This document shows positions 1-6,375 of a stretch of DNA of 14,567 nucleotides, piece after piece. The DNA is from Desulfobacterales bacterium (lineage in GTDB: Bacteria > Desulfobacterota > Desulfobacteria > Desulfobacterales > 4be13). Every line of letters starts with the position of its first letter. The stretch's first letter is position 1. The notes beneath the pieces are model-generated. The model did no database searches. It saw only the letters and a list, made by a program, of their open reading frames with translations, and was not told the origin of the DNA. Both the position numbers and the translations under genes were made by a program. The stretch covers positions 1 through 14,567 of the forward strand of contig JAOZLU010000116.1 in assembly GCA_029934695.1 (NCBI GenBank), given 5' to 3'.

Positions 1-41
1 GATTGAACGGATATCCGTTTCATCCTCCAATCCGCTGTCAT
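1..41 (-). CDS. possible start of next operon gene (partial)
   Basis: An ATG at 41-39 lies three bases after the stop of the hoxU-like gene and opens a frame that runs off the left edge, beginning M-T-A-D-W-R-M-K-R-I-S-V-Q. A second in-frame ATG at 23-21 directly abuts GGAGG, which is too close for a normal ribosome site. The tight spacing suggests that the operon continues. Only 13 codons are visible, so no product can be named. Confidence 0.3.
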   Translation of the reverse strand, partial: MTADWRMKRISVQ

Positions 42-44
42 ATC

Positions 45-683
45 TCACTGACCAGGATTGAACTGATATTCCTCTGCCGCAGATTCGGAAGAAGAAGATG
101 GAAAAGCGAGAGCCTGGGTTAAAACAAAAGCCGCCTGGAGATATGATGTGGGGCAGAGCGGAAAACATTCCTTGCAGTTATTGCACTCCCTGGAGGCAAT
201 TTCCGGAATGAAACTTATCTCTTTCCTTATTCCTCTGTCAATAAATCCGACAGCATTCTTCTTCGCAACCTCAGCACAGTATCTGACACACAGACCACAA
301 TGAATGCAAAAAGAGGCCTCTTTTTCAAAACGGTCCCTGTCTGCTCCGTACTCCTGAGCCAAATTCTGCAATTGCGGGGAATCCGGGGCATGAGCCAGCA
401 ACAGTTCCAAGATGGTTTTGCGAATTCTGTCTATTTTTTCGGATCTGGTTCGGATGATCAGATTTTCTTCTACCGGATAAACACAGGAAACAACGAGCTT
501 TGTCCAACCCCTGACTTCCACTTCCACGATGCAAATTCGGCAACCCCCGAAAGGTTCCAATTTTTCGTGGTGACAGAGTGTGGGGATGGAAGTGATCCCC
601 GCACTTCGGGCTGCTTCCAGGACGGTCATCCCTTCCCTTGCTCCGACTTCTTTTCCGTCAATCTGTAAAAGGATTTCACTCAT
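45..683 (-). CDS. HoxU/NuoG-N-like iron-sulfur subunit
   Basis: A 212-residue cytoplasmic iron-sulfur protein of the HoxU/NuoG N-terminal type, expected to carry electrons between the NuoF-like flavoprotein and a partner enzyme. Residues 1-75 form a plant-type [2Fe-2S] domain with ligands C37, C48, C51 and C67. Residues 126-136 (C126, C129, C132, C136) and 167-177 (C167, C170, C173, C177) are two [4Fe-4S] ferredoxin motifs. Between these domains, HoxU and NuoG normally carry a His-Cys3 [4Fe-4S] site. Here H98 is kept but the following positions read A-P-D-S with no cysteines, so that cluster is absent. The C-terminal 25 residues are serine- and glutamate-rich and probably disordered. The start overlaps the nuoF-like stop by four bases (ATGA), which indicates translational coupling. 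A role as adaptor of a diaphorase module is inferred. Confidence 0.85.
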   Translation of the reverse strand: MSEILLQIDGKEVGAREGMTVLEAARSAGITSIPTLCHHEKLEPFGGCRICIVEVEVRGWTKLVVSCVYPVEENLIIRTRSEKIDRIRKTILELLLAHAPDSPQLQNLAQEYGADRDRFEKEASFCIHCGLCVRYCAEVAKKNAVGFIDRGIRKEISFIPEIASRECNNCKECFPLCPTSYLQAAFVLTQALAFPSSSSESAAEEYQFNPGQ

Positions 684-2611
684 TTTTCTTTACCCTTTCT
701 GATTATGGTTCTTTCTTCTTCAGGGACAGGACACGGAACAGGCTCGCCTGAAATTTTCCTTACCGCATCAAAGCGGGAGGGACAAACTTCAAAGCAGGTT
801 CCGCAGTTCGTGCATTTTTCCTGATCAATTATATGGATCTTTTTCCTGGCGCCGTCAATGGCCTCGGCAGGGCACTTCCTGAGACAGATCATACATGCCT
901 TGCACTTATCCGGGTCAATATAGTACGAGATCAGTTCCTTGCAGGACAAGGCCGGGCATCGCTGCTCTTTGATGTGTGCCTCATATTCATCTCTGAAGTA
1001 GCGTAAGGTACTCAGAAACGGGTTGGGGGCACTTTTGCCCAAAGCACAAAGAGCTGCTTCAATGGCGGTTTCGGAGATATCCTCCAAAAGCTCGATGTCA
1101 CCCTCTTTTCCTTTTCCCTCGGTGATATTCGTGAGAATTTTAAGCATCTGCCTCAGACCTTCACGGCATGGGACACATTTACCGCACGATTCATCAGTGA
1201 GGAATTCAATAAAGTACCTCGCGACATCAACCATGCAGTTGTCTTCATCCATGACGATCATCCCGCCGGATCCCATCATTGAGCCGGCTTTGGTGAGTTC
1301 ATCAAATCCCACCTCCAAATCCAGCAGATTCTCAGGGATACATCCTCCGGACGGTCCGCCGGTCTGCACAGCTTTGAACGCCTTGCCTCCGGGGATTCCG
1401 CCGCCGATTTTGAAGATAATATCTCTCAGGGTCATGCCCATGGGCACTTCCACAAGGCCGGTATTGGTGATCTTGCCGACCAGGGAGAAAATCTTCGTGC
1501 CTTTGCTTCCTTCGGTTCCGAACTGGGTAAACCAGTCAGCGCCGTTATTGATGATCAGCGGCACATTCGCCCATGTCTCAACATTATTCAACACGCTGGG
1601 TCTGTTCCAAAGGCCCTTGATGTTGGAGCGGACATACTTTGGTCTGGGTTCTCCCACCCTGCCTTCCAATGCTGTCATCAGCGCCGTTGATTCTCCACAC
1701 ACAAAAGCGCCGGCTCCCTGGTGTACAATCACTTTGAAATCAAAGCCTGAACCAAGTATATTTTTCCCAAGAAACCCATACTCCTCAGCCATTTTAATCG
1801 CCAGGTGAATATTCTCCACTGCCAAGGGGTATTCCTGTCGGACGTAAATATAGCCCTCGTTGGAGCCGATGGCAAAGGCACCGATGATCAAGCCTTCGAG
1901 GACTGAGTGAGGATTCCCCTCAAGAAGGCTCCTGTCCATATAAGCGCCAGGATCCCCCTCGTCTGCATTGACGATCACATATTTTATTGGCTCAGGCGCG
2001 TTGCGGGATCCTTCCCACTTTCTTCCCGCGGGAAAGCCGCCACCTCCCCTCCCTCTCAGGTTGGATTTTTTGACTTCCTCCAATACCAGCTCGGCGTTCA
2101 TCATCCCGGAAAAGACTTTGGCTAACGCGGAATAACCGCCAATTGCCAGATAGTCTTCAATGCTCTTGGGATCAATGCTGCCGTTGGAACCGAAAACAAG
2201 CCGCTTTTGGTGCTTGTAGAAGGGGATTTCAGATTCATGAATTATCTTCTCATTGGTGCTGGGGTCGGTATAGAGTAAACGCTCTATGACCTTCTTCTCC
2301 TTTATCGTCTCGGAGATAATTTCAGGAACATCCTCAGGTTGTATTTGGAAATAGCATATTTCCTCGGGGTGAATAACAATAATGGGACCCCTCTCACAAA
2401 AACCATGACAACCTGTCCTCCGGATGTCCACTTCAGCACTCAAGCCTTGTTTTTCAATCTCCTCTTCAAGACTCGCAGCAACGTCTCTGCTCCCAGTAGC
2501 GTGACAGGCAGACCCGGAACAGAGTGTGATACAAGATTTGTTCGGGTCTCTTTTCGACAAGATGCCCTTTCTGAATTCTTCCAATTCAGCGGGCGAATTT
2601 ATCCGCGACAT
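680..2611 (-). CDS. NuoF/HndC-like NAD(P)H-binding flavoprotein subunit
   Basis: A 643-residue protein with the domain order of HndC/HydB-type NuoF proteins. Residues 20-110 are a thioredoxin-like [2Fe-2S] domain with C27/C31/C36 and C68/C72 as candidate ligands. The FMN/NAD-binding core starts with the glycine-rich R-G-R-G-G-G-G-F-P-A-G motif at 186-196 and continues with N-A-D-E-G-D-P-G-A-Y at 215-224. An SLBB-like region follows, then the N3-type [4Fe-4S] site C476/C479/C482/C522. The tail adds two ferredoxin clusters (C570, C573, C576, C580 and C600, C603, C606, C610). It should oxidise or reduce NAD(P)H with FMN and split or merge electrons through the clusters, as in electron-bifurcating hydrogenases and related complexes. 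All expected cluster ligands are present. It starts nine bases after nuoE and overlaps the next gene. The physiological partner cannot be read from the window. Confidence 0.93.
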   Translation of the reverse strand: MSRINSPAELEEFRKGILSKRDPNKSCITLCSGSACHATGSRDVAASLEEEIEKQGLSAEVDIRRTGCHGFCERGPIIVIHPEEICYFQIQPEDVPEIISETIKEKKVIERLLYTDPSTNEKIIHESEIPFYKHQKRLVFGSNGSIDPKSIEDYLAIGGYSALAKVFSGMMNAELVLEEVKKSNLRGRGGGGFPAGRKWEGSRNAPEPIKYVIVNADEGDPGAYMDRSLLEGNPHSVLEGLIIGAFAIGSNEGYIYVRQEYPLAVENIHLAIKMAEEYGFLGKNILGSGFDFKVIVHQGAGAFVCGESTALMTALEGRVGEPRPKYVRSNIKGLWNRPSVLNNVETWANVPLIINNGADWFTQFGTEGSKGTKIFSLVGKITNTGLVEVPMGMTLRDIIFKIGGGIPGGKAFKAVQTGGPSGGCIPENLLDLEVGFDELTKAGSMMGSGGMIVMDEDNCMVDVARYFIEFLTDESCGKCVPCREGLRQMLKILTNITEGKGKEGDIELLEDISETAIEAALCALGKSAPNPFLSTLRYFRDEYEAHIKEQRCPALSCKELISYYIDPDKCKACMICLRKCPAEAIDGARKKIHIIDQEKCTNCGTCFEVCPSRFDAVRKISGEPVPCPVPEEERTIIRKGKEK

Positions 2612-2620
2612 AATTTTATC

Positions 2621-3073
2621 CTACTCGTAGTTTTTTAATACATCTGCTGTCTCGGCCGGTGCCATTTTACCGTGAGTCTTCCCACCGACTTCCATCACAG
2701 GGCCTAATGCACAGCACCCGAGGCAGTTCACCGTCTCGAGGCTGAACTTCAAATCCAAGTCTGTTTCGCCAGGTTTGATTCCAGTCAGATCCTGCACCGT
2801 ATCGAGGATCCGTGCTGCACCGCGAACATGACAGGCCGTCCCCATACATACATGAACTTCATGCCGTCCTTTGGGAACTAAACTGAAAGCTTTATAAAAG
2901 GTGGCGATATGCTGTATCCGGCTTAAAGGAACCTGCAGTTTTCCGCTGACCCTCTCCAAAGTTTCCTTGGGAAGCCAATGATTTTCGCTCTGAATCTCAA
3001 GTAATACCTGGATCAGTGAGCTGGCTTCGCCCTGATGTTTGTCAATAATCTGATTGATTCTGTCAATATCCAT
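2621..3073 (-). CDS. nuoE: NuoE/HoxE-like [2Fe-2S] subunit
   Basis: A 150-residue thioredoxin-like [2Fe-2S] protein of the NuoE/HoxE/HndA family, of normal length for the family. An N-terminal helical part (residues 1-65, with the family-typical A-T-F-Y-K-A-F at 57-63) precedes the cluster fold. The four ligands are C76 and C81 (C-M-G-T-A-C) and C117 and C121 (C-L-G-C-C). In related complexes this subunit pairs with NuoF and holds the N1a-type cluster near the flavin. The gene lies 52 bases downstream of mvhD and nine bases upstream of the nuoF-like gene, so the four genes very probably form one transcript. No truncation is seen. Confidence 0.92.
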   Translation of the reverse strand: MDIDRINQIIDKHQGEASSLIQVLLEIQSENHWLPKETLERVSGKLQVPLSRIQHIATFYKAFSLVPKGRHEVHVCMGTACHVRGAARILDTVQDLTGIKPGETDLDLKFSLETVNCLGCCALGPVMEVGGKTHGKMAPAETADVLKNYE

Positions 3074-3125
3074 AGCCGCTTCCTAATCTTCTCCTTTCTC
3101 TGTTCCACAGCTTTGCTCTTTCTTC

Positions 3126-3893
3126 TTAGGCGAGAGCATAGCACTTCCGGCTTTCATCGTACCTGACGAATCCATACCTTGATGAGCTGTTTATGTGTCT
3201 TGATACTTCAGACGGGTTCAGGCCCAGAATCTCAGAAATTTCTCCGGTTGAAAGGGGCTTTTCCTGAAGGAGTGTCATAATTTGGCTTATTGCCAGTTTA
3301 TTGACAATCAATTCATCAAACAGCCCCTCAAACTCGTCACTGTTGAAAAAGTTATGATACACTTCTTCTGATTTGGAAGGCATTCTCAGCCTCTCTCTTT
3401 CCACCAGTCTGATATATGGGACTAATTTTCTGACTGCTTCAAGCTTGAGCTTTAACCCCTTTCCGACGATTCCTTCGCCCTTGCCGAGTGGTCCCATTTC
3501 CTTCACCTCCTTGGTAAAATCATTAATGACTTCGGTCAAAAGGTTTCCGTCTGCGCCGGACATAAATTCGATCCTCAGCCTTTCCGGGTTCAGGCCTATG
3601 TGTTCCATTATTTTTCTGCACATAAGCACGTTGCCTAATGCATCATAATTTCCATGAGTAGTATAATTACACTCATTTAACCGGCAACCACCAATAAGAA
3701 CTCCGTCTTGTCCGTTTGAGAAGGCTCTGAGTATAAATTCCAGGTCAACTCTGCCGGAACACATGACGCGAATAAGCCTGATTTCACTTGTATATTGTAG
3801 TCTGGAAACTCCAGCCAGGTCAGCAGCGCCATAAGCTCACCAGTGGCATACGAAACCCAATATTTTGGGTTTAAATTTAAGGCCTGTACTCAT
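3126..3893 (-). CDS. mvhD: MvhD/FrhD-family selenoprotein with C-terminal winged helix
   Basis: A 255-residue protein read through an in-frame TGA at 3839-3837 (residue 19). The start ATG at 3893 follows a strong AAGGAGGAG site. Residues 11-28 read I-L-G-F-V-C-H-W-U-A-Y-G-A-A-D-L-A-G. This matches the MvhD/FrhD C-x-x-C-x-Y-(G/A)-x-A-D motif with selenocysteine at the second Cys. Homology continues after the TGA (V-S-R-L-Q-Y, then R-V-M-C-S-G-R-V-D at 42-50, and C70 and C75), so an ordinary stop is very unlikely. A SECIS-like hairpin follows at the right distance. MvhD normally carries a [2Fe-2S] centre and links a hydrogenase or diaphorase to heterodisulfide reductase. Residues about 160-255 are an extra region ending in a helix-turn-helix or winged-helix-like segment (T-G-E-I-S-E-I-L-G-L-N-P-S-E-V-S-R-H). 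No hdrA lies next to it. Cysteine-containing homologues of this motif are well known. Confidence 0.9.
3802..3814 (-). promoter_or_regulatory. SECIS-like hairpin of mvhD
   Basis: On the coding strand, CTGGA-GTT-TCCAG forms a perfect five-base-pair stem with a three-base loop whose first base is G. The loop begins 27 bases after the last base of the UGA codon. This fits the general bacterial SECIS pattern (small apical loop starting with G, roughly 16-37 bases after UGA). The helix could extend through nearby imperfect pairs. It should recruit SelB with Sec-tRNA. Confidence 0.7.
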
Positions 3894-3916
3894 TCGTTCT
3901 CTCCTCCTTATTATTA

Positions 3917-3999
3917 GTCATACATATACTTTATATTCAACCATCACCCACTTGTTGCATGATATTGACAAGTTGGGCAGCAGGGTTTTCAGAGCATTC
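3917..3999 (-). repeat. cassette leader repeat, truncated copy (L1)
   Basis: This is a diverged partial copy of the leader also seen at 5089-5355 and 7501-7753. Shared blocks include CCAACTTGTCAATATCATGC and the GTATGTATGAC end. It lies between the attC-like core at 4000 and the ribosome site of mvhD. It stops where the longer copies continue, so it is cut about 20 bases before the mvhD start. It may supply transcription into the oxidoreductase operon, but no clear promoter is visible. Confidence 0.7.
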
Positions 4000-4040
4000 C
4001 GATAACTATTGAGCTAAGGCCGTGGAAACGCGTCAGCACT

Positions 4041-4130
4041 TTCACGGTCTAAGCGATTTGTCAGGCGTGTTGTCGTCTGAGCAAGCCTGATCAGTGACAG
4101 AAGAGCAGAGTTCACAGCTTCTTCATTGGG
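4041..4130 (-). pseudogene. duplicated 3' fragment of brnA
   Basis: This 90-base stretch is nearly identical to 5761-5853, the 3' end of the brnA antitoxin gene. There is one small indel at the stop region and very few substitutions. It encodes N-E-E-A-V-N-S-A-L-L-S-L-I-R-L-A-Q-T-T-T in the same frame but lacks a start and has lost the original stop. The close identity points to a recent duplication or recombination. It sits inside the expanded attC-like site and has no function by itself that can be seen. Confidence 0.85.
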
Positions 4131-4230
4131 ATTCCTGACGGACCGCTCCTGACGGACTCATGCCGCCGGAGGCATTCCTGACGACTGCCCGCGGCGGTCC
4201 CCGTTTCCTGACGCAGAAGCGTTCCTGATG
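4131..4230. repeat. short TTCCTGACG direct repeats
   Basis: Five irregularly spaced copies of (T)TCCTGACG occur at 4132, 4147, 4175, 4205 and 4222, the last with one change (TTCCTGATG). They are separated by GC-rich bases with small palindromes such as GCCGCCGGAGGC. The patch follows the brnA fragment directly and is not coding. Its origin is unknown. Confidence 0.6.
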
Positions 4231-4266
4231 CTTTCGGTGCCGCCCCCTGTCCGCTTCAATGACGAG

Positions 4267-5010
4267 TTATGCTTCTGCCATTGCCATTATCTCGTTTTTT
4301 ACAAATAACAGGTTCCTGTATATCAATTTCAAATCGCATAGTTTTGTAGAATCAAAATTATGAGATATAAAATATTGATATTTGTCAGTATCCAATTTTT
4401 CCAAAATAGCAAAATGCCAGTTTCCGCCTGTTATATAAGCACCTTTTATAAATTTCCAGTCATTTAACTCAACGGCGCTTATAAGTTCCGCAAGAAGCTG
4501 CGGTCTCGGATTTCCGTATTCCTCACTTCTTTTAAACTCCTGAATAAAAAAATAAGGTTTTCTGCTGTCTGTCAGCCCTTCGGAAACTGCATAATCCACT
4601 TTGCCGGTCAATATGAACTTACCGGTTCTGTAGGTCATCTGCAGCTCATAAAAATCTCTGATTTTCTTTTCAAATGATTTGAACCTCACCTTGTTCAGAA
4701 TCGGAGCTATGAAATTGACTTTCAGATCTTCCTCACCGTAAATTTCAATCAGTGCTCTGTTATCTTCTATCAGACATTTCAAAAATATTTCCGCGGAGTC
4801 ATCTGTTTCGATTGCATTGTTCAGCCATTCATCAAAAATGCTGTCATCCAGATTCCTTTCAATGTCAAACAATTTTTTCAAATCAGCATCTCTGATTTCA
4901 CTGTACCGGTAAGTCGGAATCCTGTTTTCATCCTTTCCCTCCAGAATATCAACTTTTCTTTTTAATTCATCTATCTCTTTCAGCAGTTTCGCTTCAATTT
5001 CACTGTTCAT
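4267..5010 (-). CDS. PD-(D/E)XK nuclease-like protein
   Basis: A 247-residue cytoplasmic protein. Residues 1-25 are charged and likely coiled-coil. A helical region with G-E-E-D-L-K-V-N-F at 92-100 precedes a predicted alpha/beta core. The candidate nuclease triad is D139 (G-K-V-D-Y), followed by E158 and K160 in F-I-Q-E-F-K at 155-160. This is the D...ExK arrangement of the PD-(D/E)XK superfamily, with E93/E94 as a possible additional acidic residue. No specific family name or partner methylase is recognised, so it is not called a restriction enzyme. Its stop codon TAA lies inside the attC-like core GCATAAC, and a full leader repeat lies upstream, so it looks like the gene of one cassette. 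The upstream ribosome site is weak. Confidence 0.65.
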   Translation of the reverse strand: MNSEIEAKLLKEIDELKRKVDILEGKDENRIPTYRYSEIRDADLKKLFDIERNLDDSIFDEWLNNAIETDDSAEIFLKCLIEDNRALIEIYGEEDLKVNFIAPILNKVRFKSFEKKIRDFYELQMTYRTGKFILTGKVDYAVSEGLTDSRKPYFFIQEFKRSEEYGNPRPQLLAELISAVELNDWKFIKGAYITGGNWHFAILEKLDTDKYQYFISHNFDSTKLCDLKLIYRNLLFVKNEIMAMAEA

Positions 5011-5071
5011 ATAACATATCCCAATTAATTAAAGAGCAGATTCACTCCATCTGAACTTTTTGGCATAAACA

Positions 5072-5137
5072 GTATTAGATACCAAAAATGGGGTCTGATG
5101 CCATAAGCACACAGATTCCGTTTTGGTGTCCGATACC
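5072..5137. repeat. hairpin repeat HP, copy A
   Basis: Inverted arms GATACCAAAA (5078-5087) and TTTTGGTGTC (5121-5130) enclose the conserved block GGTCTGATGCCATAAGCACA. The flanks also pair (GTAT and ATAC). The inner block forms a further imperfect stem. It is the gene-proximal end of leader L2. The same block recurs at 7501, 8740 and 14419. Confidence 0.75.
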
Positions 5138-5355
5138 GTCTCTTATAGAGCGTGACATTGGACATCGGAGATTTCAGGCATAATCGCTGATAAAACAAAT
5201 CTGCAATCACATCATTTTTTGCCAAAACCGCAAAATCTCTTCCAACACTCACGGCAGCCTCATCCTTTGTCAGTCATACATACACTTTACCTTCAGGCAC
5301 CATCTATTTGTTGCATGATATTGACAAGTTGGGAAGCATAATTTTCTGAGCATCC
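5089..5355 (-). repeat. cassette leader repeat, long copy (L2)
   Basis: About 265 bases closely similar to 7501-7753, with some substitutions and small indels. On the minus strand it begins right after the GTTATCG core of attC2 and ends before the PD-(D/E)XK-like gene. Open frames across it do not stay open in the other copy and have no recognisable domain, so it is not treated as coding. It may be a promoter-bearing leader or the remains of a former cassette gene. Confidence 0.8.
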
Positions 5356-5414
5356 CGATAACGTCTGAATTGAGTGACGGGGCTTTTTCCGTCCGCTCAG
5401 ACGCCGGGTTATGC
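5356..5414 (-). repeat. attC-like recombination site (attC2)
   Basis: A 59-base imperfect palindrome on the minus strand. It starts with GCATAAC (5414-5408) and ends with GTTATCG (5362-5356), matching the R''/R' core pattern of integron attC sites. Inside, CGTCTGA pairs with TCAGACG and GACGG pairs with CCGTC, with unpaired bases between the helices and an A-rich terminal loop. This layout of short cores, extrahelical bases and a variable loop is typical of attC. The stop codon of the upstream small gene lies in the first core. Confidence 0.7.
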
Positions 5415-5586
5415 CTGCCTGTATTGTCTTTTTTTCTGCCAGTTATAATACTTTTCAAATGCTTCTCTGTTTATTTCTTCCAATGATTTGCCTTTTCTTT
5501 TTTTTTTGTAGTCTATGTCTTATTTCATGCAGTTCCCATAACAGACGATCCTCATCTTTTGTGTAACTGTTTTTATAAGTTTCCAT
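5409..5586 (-). pseudogene. small charged protein gene, frameshifted at an A10 tract
   Basis: The gene starts at ATG 5586 and reads M-E-T-Y-K-N-S-Y-T-K-D-E-D-R-L-L-W-E-L-H, continuing to E-I-R-H-R-L-Q-K-K. In the real sequence, a run of ten A (5507-5498) moves the frame and it ends after 43 residues. With nine A the frame continues as K-G-K-S-L-E-E-I-N-R-E-A-F-E-K-Y-Y-N-W-Q and stops at TAA 5411-5409, inside the attC-like core. That would give about 58 residues of a coherent, charged, helical protein. Small proteins with the E-D-x-x-L-W-E-L-H-E-I-R-H pattern occur in TA-rich regions of related bacteria, but no function is assigned. The alternatives are a mutated gene, transcriptional slippage or an indel error. 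Confidence 0.55.
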
Positions 5587-5653
5587 ATTCAGAGCCTCCG
5601 AACAGTTGCAGTGATCCGATTTCTATTATCGGATAACCGAATTTCATATTGAT

Positions 5654-5722
5654 CTGATACCGCATTTTACAGAGCATGATATCAGACATAACCGCTGGTA
5701 AAACAAATCTGCAAACACACCT
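5654..5722. repeat. partial internal fragment of the leader repeat
   Basis: The sequence GATACCGC...ATCAGACATAACCGCTGGTAAAACAAATCTGCAAAC resembles the middle of the long leader copies with an internal deletion. The stretch 5587-5767 has no other gene. It lies between brnA and the small frameshifted gene. Confidence 0.55.
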
Positions 5723-5767
5723 CCGCTTTCAATTTCAGCAACCGAATATTCTGTAACCGCTTCACGG

Positions 5768-6007
5768 TCAGCTTAAGCGATTTGTCAGGCGTGTTGTCGT
5801 CTGAGCAAGCCTGAGCAGTGACAGAAGAGCAGAGTTCACAGCTTCTTCATTGGGAAAAGCTTCAGCCACTTCTGGTCTGAGTACAATTATATTTGACGCC
5901 TCACGCAGACGATTGACGTATTTGCCGCGTACCAAAGGGGCGGGAAAGTCTGACTGTTTATATTCGTCACGTAATTCATCATTTTCAATGACTCTGTCCT
6001 TCTTCAT
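5768..6007 (-). CDS. brnA: BrnA-like antitoxin
   Basis: A 79-residue protein starting at ATG 6007, chosen because AAAGGAGG lies at ideal spacing upstream. An earlier ATG at 6034 lacks such a site. Its position overlapping the end of a BrnT-type toxin gene by 23 bases, and its size, make it the cognate antitoxin. The region V-N-R-L-R-E-A-S-N-I-I-V-L-R-P-E-V-A at 31-48 is a DNA-binding candidate, followed by F-P-N-E-E-A-V-N-S-A-L (51-61). BrnA proteins bind and neutralise BrnT and repress the shared promoter. The 3' end is duplicated at 4041-4130. Confidence 0.8.
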   Translation of the reverse strand: MKKDRVIENDELRDEYKQSDFPAPLVRGKYVNRLREASNIIVLRPEVAEAFPNEEAVNSALLSLLRLAQTTTRLTNRLS

Positions 6008-6266
6008 AAATCCTCCTTTCTCTTTTGACAGCACGGCGTGCGCTGATAATTCGAACAGTCTCTCCCCGCTCTGTGTGAGAAACTACTAACAAACGGCCAT
6101 TATTCGAAATACCAAAGGTGATATATCGAAACTCGCCAATTGAATGGTCAGGGTCAATGCCGGTTGCGGCCATCGGATCGCTCAAAGCTGTTGAGGCTTC
6201 TTTGAAAGAAACCTTATGCTTTCTGAAGTTGGTCGTGGCTTTCTGGGGATCCCATTCAAATTTCAT
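5985..6266 (-). CDS. brnT: BrnT-like toxin (DUF497)
   Basis: A 93-residue protein with the BrnT/DUF497 signature. It has F-E-W-D-P at 3-7, N-F-R-K-H-K-V-S-F at 13-21 including H17, a central beta region, L-L-V-V-S-H-T-E-R at 59-67, and R-I-I-S-A-R-R-A at 72-79 followed by E83 and Y87. BrnT is a RelE-fold ribonuclease that inhibits translation. The toxin gene precedes its antitoxin gene, as is usual for brnTA. All expected conserved positions look intact. The start lies 43 bases after the closing core of attC3, with no leader repeat between, unlike the other cassettes. Confidence 0.9.
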   Translation of the reverse strand: MKFEWDPQKATTNFRKHKVSFKEASTALSDPMAATGIDPDHSIGEFRYITFGISNNGRLLVVSHTERGETVRIISARRAVKRERRIYEEGQSH

Positions 6267-6308
6267 ATCAACATACTGCCTTGATTTCGATTAAACGCTA
6301 TTAAGCGC

Positions 6309-6369
6309 AACTAACGCCCAAGCTCATCGGCGCAGGCTTTTTTGCGTTCGATGCAGTGCCGGGTTATAT
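6309..6369 (-). repeat. attC-like recombination site (attC3)
   Basis: On the minus strand, ATATAAC (6369-6363) opens the site and GGGC-GTTAGTT (6319-6309) closes it. The inner stem pairs CATCG with CGATG and CGC with GCG around an A-rich loop. The closing arm GAGCTTGGGCGTTAG resembles arms of many chromosomal integron attC sites. It lies seven bases after the HNH gene stop, as expected for a cassette end. Confidence 0.65.
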
Positions 6370-6375
6370 TTTCTC

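Larger units (their letters stand above)
4000..4272 (-). repeat. expanded attC-like site (attC1)
   Basis: On the minus strand the site opens with GCATAAC (4272-4266) and closes with GTTATCG (4006-4000), the same cores as the site at 5356-5414. The arms pair: ATAACT...ATTGAAGC on one side and GCTCAATAGTTAT on the other. The terminal loop is about 230 bases instead of the usual tens, and contains a brnA fragment plus short TTCCTGACG repeats. The first core contains the stop codon of the PD-(D/E)XK-like gene. No intact gene is found between 3894 and 4266. Confidence 0.5.

Noticed and set aside
1023..1808. 261-residue plus-strand frame
   Set aside because: It is antisense to the nuoF-like gene, which has all expected cofactor motifs.
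3126..3764. mvhD starting at ATG 3764
   Set aside because: This start skips the conserved C-x-x-(C/U) motif and has no ribosome site. The upstream frame through TGA is homologous to the family and has a strong site.
3837..3839. TGA in mvhD as a simple nonsense mutation
   Set aside because: The TGA replaces a cysteine at a motif position known to accept selenocysteine, the protein on both sides is intact, and a SECIS-like stem follows.
5078..5130. HP hairpin as an intrinsic terminator
   Set aside because: The paired arms are far apart, no U-tract follows on the minus strand, and the copies lie before gene starts rather than after ends.
5025..5252. 75-residue minus-strand frame with R-T-P-K-R-N-L-C-A-Y-G-I-R-P
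   Set aside because: It lies within the leader repeat. The same words appear as an N-terminal extension of the HNH frame, and the frame is not conserved between copies, so it is repeat sequence, not a gene.
5270..5458. 62-residue minus-strand frame
   Set aside because: It spans the leader start, attC2 and the end of the small gene, with no domain or ribosome site.
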